From Cloeon dipterum (lineage: Eukaryota > Arthropoda > Insecta > Ephemeroptera > Baetidae): a DNA stretch of 64,000 bases. The notes under the pieces are model-generated. The model saw only the letters and a list, made by a program, of their open reading frames with translations, was not told where the DNA came from and searched no databases. The position numbers were made by a program, and so were the translations under genes. Where the stretch lies: the NCBI RefSeq assembly GCF_949628265.1, contig NC_088788.1, forward strand, positions 2,232,001 through 2,296,000. Direction: 5' to 3'. Of this stretch, positions 59,701 to 64,000 are shown piece by piece (the first letter of the stretch is position 1; every line of letters starts with the position of its first letter).

Positions 59701-62599
59701 GAATGATGAACTCTCTAGCTACAGTAAAGAACAAAAAAGAATCGGTTTTCTGCTCATCAGAGACGAATTCTTTGCGATTTTCCAGAGATGATGTTCTAAT
59801 TTATGGAAGGGAAAAGGCTTTTGAGTACTCTTCTCTATCTGAAGACTCTACTCTAACCCAACAACCACCTTCAGGGTGCTCAATTCTACGTGAACGTTCA
59901 AAATTGTCTTTTTCAGTGTTTTAGGAACTAAGGTAAAAAAGGGAAAATTTGAGTTCTGGTCTTCTGGTGAACATAGAGAATATAATCAGTTGATTTCTAT
60001 CCTTGAAAATAATTACCTCGTAGGTCAGACGACAAGCAGAACATTTAAGAAATTGAACCCTGTTGTCAGGGTACCTTTTGAAAGATCTATTTCGTTCAAT
60101 CTGCGTGCTCAGAAATTTAAAAATGCCATGAACAGATTTGTAATATCAGAATTATGACTGTTTTGTTTCAGGTTCCAGAAGGAAGACCTGTTGGCATCCC
60201 TGCTGTCCCAAATCGAAGGTGGCGGCATGGGCATCAAAAGGGTCCCTTCCTACGTTGCGCCTGACCTGGCTGCCGACATTCGCCGACACGTAAATTCCAT
60301 TGTCCGCCAGCGCAAAGGCGCCAACTTCCCTTGTTTCTACGTGGCGGAGGTGGCCACGTTCGCCCTTCCAGCAGGTACACGGCGTTTGCTTACCTTATTG
60401 TTTCTCTCTAACTCGCCATCAAACCGCAGAAGTCGAAGATCTGCCGCAGGCCGTGCAGGAGCAGCTCTACGAGGAGTTGCTCGACCGCGACGCGCAATCG
60501 CAGCTCGAATCAGACCCACCGGCCCTCAACTGGTCTCTCGAGATCACCATGCGCCTTGGCTCTCGACTCGTCGCTTTGTGGAACCGCTCGGCCGGCGACT
60601 GTCTCCTCGACTCGGCCATGCAGGCTTCCTGGGGCGTCTTCGACCGCGACAACACCCTCAGGCGGGCTCTGGCCGAGAGTCTTCGCCACTCAGGACATAT
60701 TTTCTACCCCAGGTACGGACTATTTTGTCTATTATGTAATTAAGAAGTGATATTATTTACAATCGAACGGAATTGTGCTCAGGTGGCGCGAGTACGAGGC
60801 GGTGCAGGCGTCTCTGATGCACTTCTCGCTGGACGAGGCGCAGTGGGAGGAGGACTGGGCGGCGTTGCTGTCGCTGGCAGCGCAGCCAGGCGCCAGTCTC
60901 GAGCAGCTGCACGTGTTCGTGTTGGCGCACGTGCTGCGCCGGCCGATCGTCGTCTACGGCGTCAAGCTGGTGAAGAGCTTCCGCGGCGAGGCGCTGGGCC
61001 TGGCCCGCTTCGAGGGCGTCTACCTGCCGCTGCTGTGGGACTCGACCTTCTGCCACCGCTCGCCCCTCGCGCTCGGCTACACGCGCGGCCACTTCTCCGC
61101 ACTGGTGCCCCTCGAGCCCTACACGGACCCCGCGCGCGGCGCCACCCCCGACGATGACCTCCAAGTGACCTTCCTTCCGCTGCAGAGCCACGACCGAAAA
61201 CTCCTGCCCGTCCACTTCCTCACGCAGGCCGAGGTCAGTATTCTAATTCGACTCGTACACACTTTGCCTCAAAATTTCTCCACAACTCGAACAGTTTTTA
61301 ACCTAGAGACCTTAAAAAGAGAGAAGTAGACTTGAAGATGAGCGGAAATTCGATTTTATTGGTCTCAACTTGCAGTTAGAAATGGCTTCTGTCGATTTAT
61401 AGTGTTAGAAACTCACTTAAATTTGTTTAAAACTTTAAAAACACGCAATTTGGAGAAAGCAGCGAGAAATCTTTGCCTAAAAAATACTCGACGCTGATGG
61501 GCTGGATGCAAGGCGCATGACAGCAGCCCTCCCGGTTGCCAAGCAACAGCGCGGGAGTTGCTGACATGCGCGTTGTGTGTCGCCAATCAGCGTCGAAGAT
61601 TCTTCCAGCAAAGAATTATTCTTACTACTTTCTCCGATTTTCGTGTTTTCATTTTGAATTAAACCATTTTAAATTTACTCTCATTAGTAGAAAGAGTTGA
61701 TTTATCGATTTATTAACGCAGAAATCCATTAAAAGTCGATTATAACTCGAAAATCGGATAAGGCAGCAAGAATTCTTTGCTCAGAGAATTCTCAACGCTG
61801 ATTGGCTGACGCTGAACGCACGTCACAACCGCTCCCGCGGTTGCCTAGCAACAGCTTTGATGTTTTACTGTCTTGCGCGTTGTCAGCCAATCAGCGTCGA
61901 GGATTCTTCCAGTAAAGAATTCTTGCTGATTTCTCCGATTTGCGTGTTTCGTTTGCAATTTTTGCAAAAAATTTTCTTATTTCTGCGATTTAAAATCGAA
62001 AGATCAACTTTTCAGCCACAAGGAGAAACCAAACAATCGGTTTTCTGCTCATTAAAAGCAATTTTCCAGGGAGATTTTTATATATAGGAGGAAAAAAAGG
62101 AAACCATTTTCATCAATGTCCCTGAATGGACACATTAATCGTTTTTATTTTGTCCGGCAGGTTGGAATGGAAGAGGCCCTGCTGCGTCAGTGGCTGGACG
62201 TGTGCGTGAGCGAGGGTGGCCTCTTAGTGGCGCAGCAGAGACTGGATAAGCGGCCGTTGCTAGTGGCGCAGATGATCGAAGAGTGGCTGAACCACTACAG
62301 ACGCCTCGCGTGAGTCCACAGTTTTAATTCTCTATTATCCTTGAATGCCGCTGATGAGTTTTAGCCAAATACGAGCGTTCGGCAATCGACATTGTCTTGA
62401 GCTCCGTGACTTTACTTTTTTCATGGCGAGAGCGATTTTTTTCTGAGTCTAAATCTTTTAATATCAAATCGTCTAATGAAATGAAATGGTTTGTGTTAAT
62501 TTTGGATTTGCTTGTTGCAGGCAAACCGCGTCTGCGCCGTTCAGCAGGGCTGTGGCCGTGCAAGACTACTCAAGCGATGGTGACTCGGATGACGAGTAG
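56786..62599 (+). CDS. trbd: Trabid (ZRANB1) OTU-family deubiquitinase
   Basis: Eight exons (56786-56893, 57480-57640, 58401-58829, 60172-60374, 60430-60712, 60783-61233, 62161-62309, 62521-62599) give 620 residues (human 708). NZF zinc finger 1 is WACDFCTYENYPSAVKCTMC (8-27) and NZF 2 is KWICLRCTYQNWPRNLRCTMC (99-119). The AnkUBD follows (DACLGVVQGD, RQLTATEVNLLNRPSAFDVG, HTLVHLAIRFQ), then the OTU domain with catalytic Cys358 (NRSAGDCLLDSAM) and His498 (GYTRGHFSALV). An acidic tail ends SDGDSDDE. Trabid cleaves K29- and K33-linked, and less well K63-linked, ubiquitin; the NZFs bind those chains. Human and fly proteins have three NZFs; the third is missing here. Intron 1 has a GC donor. Intron 2 is mostly element C, and introns 3 and 6 contain five B elements. 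Confidence 0.96.
57784..58370 (+). mobile_element. Non-autonomous element C, copy 3 (Trabid intron 2)
   Basis: It starts CTCCGGGGTTCAG and ends near GCGCGTCCCGG. It contains both internal duplicates of GCGATCTGTGTTGG and TATGGCGTCGAAA, TGCGCATACGTGACC, TTTTGTTACATTTCCATTGG and ATGTGCCATCTAAAGGTCGA. Same orientation as copy 2. It nearly abuts exon 3 of Trabid. Confidence 0.8.
58955..59220. mobile_element. Fold-back element B, copy 4 (Trabid intron 3)
   Basis: ACAGGAAGAATTTTTTTCTC and AACGCTGATTGGTTGCAAC on the left; AGAATTCTTCAAGCAAACAA and TTATTCTTGCTGATA on the right. The right CCAATCAGCG block is lost. First of three in tandem. Confidence 0.65.
59221..59485. mobile_element. Fold-back element B, copy 5 (Trabid intron 3)
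   Basis: Complete arms: AGCAGCAAGAATTCTTAGCT, CTCAGCGCTGGTTGGCTGCA versus GCGTCAGCCAATCAGCGTCG, AGCAAAGAATTCTTGCTG, with a TTGCCTAGCAACGG centre and GCGCGGGAGCTGCTGACG. Directly follows copy 4. Confidence 0.8.
59486..59720. mobile_element. Fold-back element B, copy 6 (Trabid intron 3), deleted
   Basis: It begins AACAGCAAGAATTCTTAGCG and ends TTCAAGCAAAGAATTCTTCG with a shortened middle (GTAGCCTAGCAACAGC, GGCAATCAGCGAAGAGG). The left half has lost the GCTGATTGGCTG block. Third in the tandem series. Confidence 0.7.
61430..61690. mobile_element. Fold-back element B, copy 7 (Trabid intron 6)
   Basis: Arms: AAGCAGCGAGAAATCTTTGC, CGACGCTGATGGGCTGG versus TCGCCAATCAGCGTCGAAGA, CCAGCAAAGAATTATTCTTA. 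Centre: GTTGCCAAGCAACAGCGCGG. Followed immediately by copy 8. Confidence 0.78.
61691..62010. mobile_element. Fold-back element B, copy 8 (Trabid intron 6)
   Basis: Arms: GGCAGCAAGAATTCTTTGCT, CAACGCTGATTGGCTGACG versus GTCAGCCAATCAGCGTCGAG, CAGTAAAGAATTCTTGCTG. Centre: CGCGGTTGCCTAGCAACAGC. The outer GAGTTGATTTATCGATTT block matches the outer end of copy 1. Confidence 0.8.
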
Positions 62600-63524
62600 A
62601 CAATTCCAAAATGAAGAAGATATAAGAGTTAATTTTAGCGTTTTCGTTTTTCCGTCTAGAGGGTTTGATTAGTCCCCGCAATGCAAATCGTGAGCGTGCG
62701 CGCATGTGTGATTCTAGTTGAGTAATTTTTGACACTCTATGAGAGCAAGTGGCTAATCTGCAGATTTTGTTGTCTCCAAGCACATTGACTTGTGATATTT
62801 GTTTTATTGATGATGCATATTCTATCGAGTCTGTTGTTGAATAAATCTATAGTGGTGTGTCTGCCTGCTGCGTTCAGGTTCGAGTAAAATAAATTCTAAT
62901 TATATGTTCAATAAGACAATTCAATGATAAAAATTAGCCGTGCATTCTGTAATCGTCAGGAGCACACGTCATACAAATTCTATCAAACCAATCAATAGCT
63001 GTATAGGATTGTTATTAATGCAGGTATGAAGAATTCAATTAAAACCCGTGGAGGAAAAAACATCAACGCCTTTCTTTTCACTCACCAGAAAAAATTCCAG
63101 CAATGCTTTAGAAGAGAAAGAAAATGCTCCAACTTGCAATAAAATTATTAAATTGAGGGAGCCAGCGACAAATTTAATAAAGCCGGAATGAGCCCAGAGG
63201 AAAACGTAACAAATTTAAATCATGTCTCTTAAAATTAACCGGACAGAAAACATCGCACACTCTTCTTGCGCCTTGCGCGGAGAATACTGTGCCGCTGAAC
63301 AGTCGTTCAGTGCGGGTGGTATAATTACCATGATTTTGTTTATTCTTTATCCATGATTAGATATTAAGCTCCACTCATCCTTTTTTCAATTTTTTAAGCC
63401 TTTTAGTTCTATTCCATCAGAACACATAAAAAACAGCACGTTTTTGTATTGCTTAGAGACCTAAAATCGATCAAAAAAAGTCGCGCCAAAGGCATAACAA
63501 CCCCATGTTAAAATAGGAAATAGA
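62600..63524. other. Trabid 3' flank
   Basis: AATAAA-type signals occur near 62840 and 62888. The remainder is AT-rich without a recognisable exon or window-wide repeat. Confidence 0.45.
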
Positions 63525-63835
63525 TATATATACAACAAAGTTGTATATACAACAATGTATATCCTATATATACAACAATGTTGTATACCTACAACAACGG
63601 TATATCCTATATATACAACAATGTTGTATACCTACAACAACGGTATATCCTATATATACAACAATGTTGTATACCTACAACAACGGTATATCCTATATAT
63701 ACAACAATGTTGTATACCTACAACAACGGTATATCCTATATATACAACAATTGTTGTATACCTACAACAACGGTATATCCTATATATACAACAATTGTTG
63801 TATACCTACAACAACGGTATGTCCTATACCTACAA
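63525..63835. repeat. 43-44 bp minisatellite, about 6.5 copies
   Basis: A unit starting TCCTATATATACAACAATG recurs at 63562, 63605, 63648, 63691, 63734, 63778 and 63822 (degenerate). Spacings are 43 four times, then 44 twice, the longer units having ACAATTGTTG in place of ACAATGTTG. Each unit contains ACAACAATGTTGT and CTACAACAACGG. Because 43 is not a multiple of three, several frames stay open across it; these frames are artefacts. Confidence 0.9.
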
Positions 63836-64000
63836 CAATAGCAATCTGGCAACATCGCAGAATGGGCGGCAACGACAAGCACTGAAAAGCCCGTGGACGA
63901 CACCGACTGCCGGCGCCGGCTCACGGTCGTCGCCGCCATCTTGCCAAGCGGAGAGCGGAGCGCGGACCGGAGCGGAACTGTGAAAATTCCGGAAAACGAA
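63836..64000 (+). promoter_or_regulatory. GC-rich promoter-like block at window edge
   Basis: Base composition shifts abruptly from AT-rich to GC-rich. The block includes GCCGCCATCTTGCC, a match to the YY1/Pho-type core CCGCCATNTTG, then GGAGAGCGGAGCGCGGACC. This suggests the start of a gene extending rightwards, with the minisatellite just upstream. Direction and gene identity cannot be decided here. Confidence 0.4.

Noticed and set aside
63525-63835. Possible CRISPR array
   Set aside because: Units are contiguous with no unique spacers, and the genome is eukaryotic.
63541-63983. Open frames reading YTYNNGISYIYNN
   Set aside because: Created by the 43-44 bp minisatellite; no start context, and all three frames are open for the same reason.

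Overview
The window is animal nuclear DNA, almost certainly arthropod and most likely insect. Genes are split by GT-AG introns, many only 50-90 bases long, and exons are GC-richer than the AT-rich introns and spacers. I could follow twelve genes by joining exons on reading frame and splice signals; eleven of them gave a recognisable animal family. One further SR-rich gene is cut by the left edge. I cannot name the species from sequence alone.

Layout, left to right: (1) 1-757, minus strand, last coding part of an SR-rich nuclear protein; (2) 2114-2854 plus, mitochondrial ribosomal protein L18; (3) 3371-12961 minus, an LMBR1/LMBR1L-type membrane protein with a 6 kb first intron; (4) 14239-16196 minus, SMYD4-type SET/MYND protein, head-to-head with (5) 16829-21083 plus, a 17-exon RAD54B homologue; (6) 22019-25940 plus, the small GTPase ARL5, tail-to-tail (about 140 bases) with (7) 26081-29726 minus, an ArsB/Lsi2-like anion permease; (8) 31801-32428 minus, a proline-rich protein I cannot name, head-to-head with (9) 33281-35569 plus, the SAGA/ATAC subunit Ada3; (10) 35804-37596 minus, glutaryl-CoA dehydrogenase; (11) 44686-48568 plus, UDP-N-acetylglucosamine pyrophosphorylase; (12) 49514-54515 plus, a tetraspanin; (13) 56786-62599 plus, the OTU deubiquitinase Trabid. 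A 43-44 bp minisatellite and a GC-rich promoter-like block close the right end.

The genes do not form one pathway: they are housekeeping genes for mitochondrial translation, chromatin and DNA repair, Golgi traffic, lysine catabolism, chitin and glycan precursor supply, membrane organisation and ubiquitin signalling. Several pairs are closely convergent (mRpL18/LMBR1, ARL5/permease, Ada3/GCDH) or share a short divergent promoter (SMYD4/RAD54B, proline-rich protein/Ada3), so transcription units are tightly packed wherever mobile DNA is absent.

Introns and spacers are full of short non-coding fold-back elements. I grouped them by eye as A and D (both bounded by TTAA, piggyBac-like), B (CCAAT-bearing, often in tandem), C (about 0.5 kb, carrying GCGCATGC-type sites), E (0.7-1.1 kb, not fold-back) and F (an array of long hairpins), plus single long palindromes. 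No transposase, retroviral gene, tRNA, rRNA or CRISPR array was seen. The most interesting items are the altered helicase motifs of the RAD54B homologue, the Lsi2-like permease, the hairpin array at 42.4-43.4 kb, a GC-AG intron in Trabid with loss of one zinc finger, and a palindrome carrying TATA boxes in both arms.
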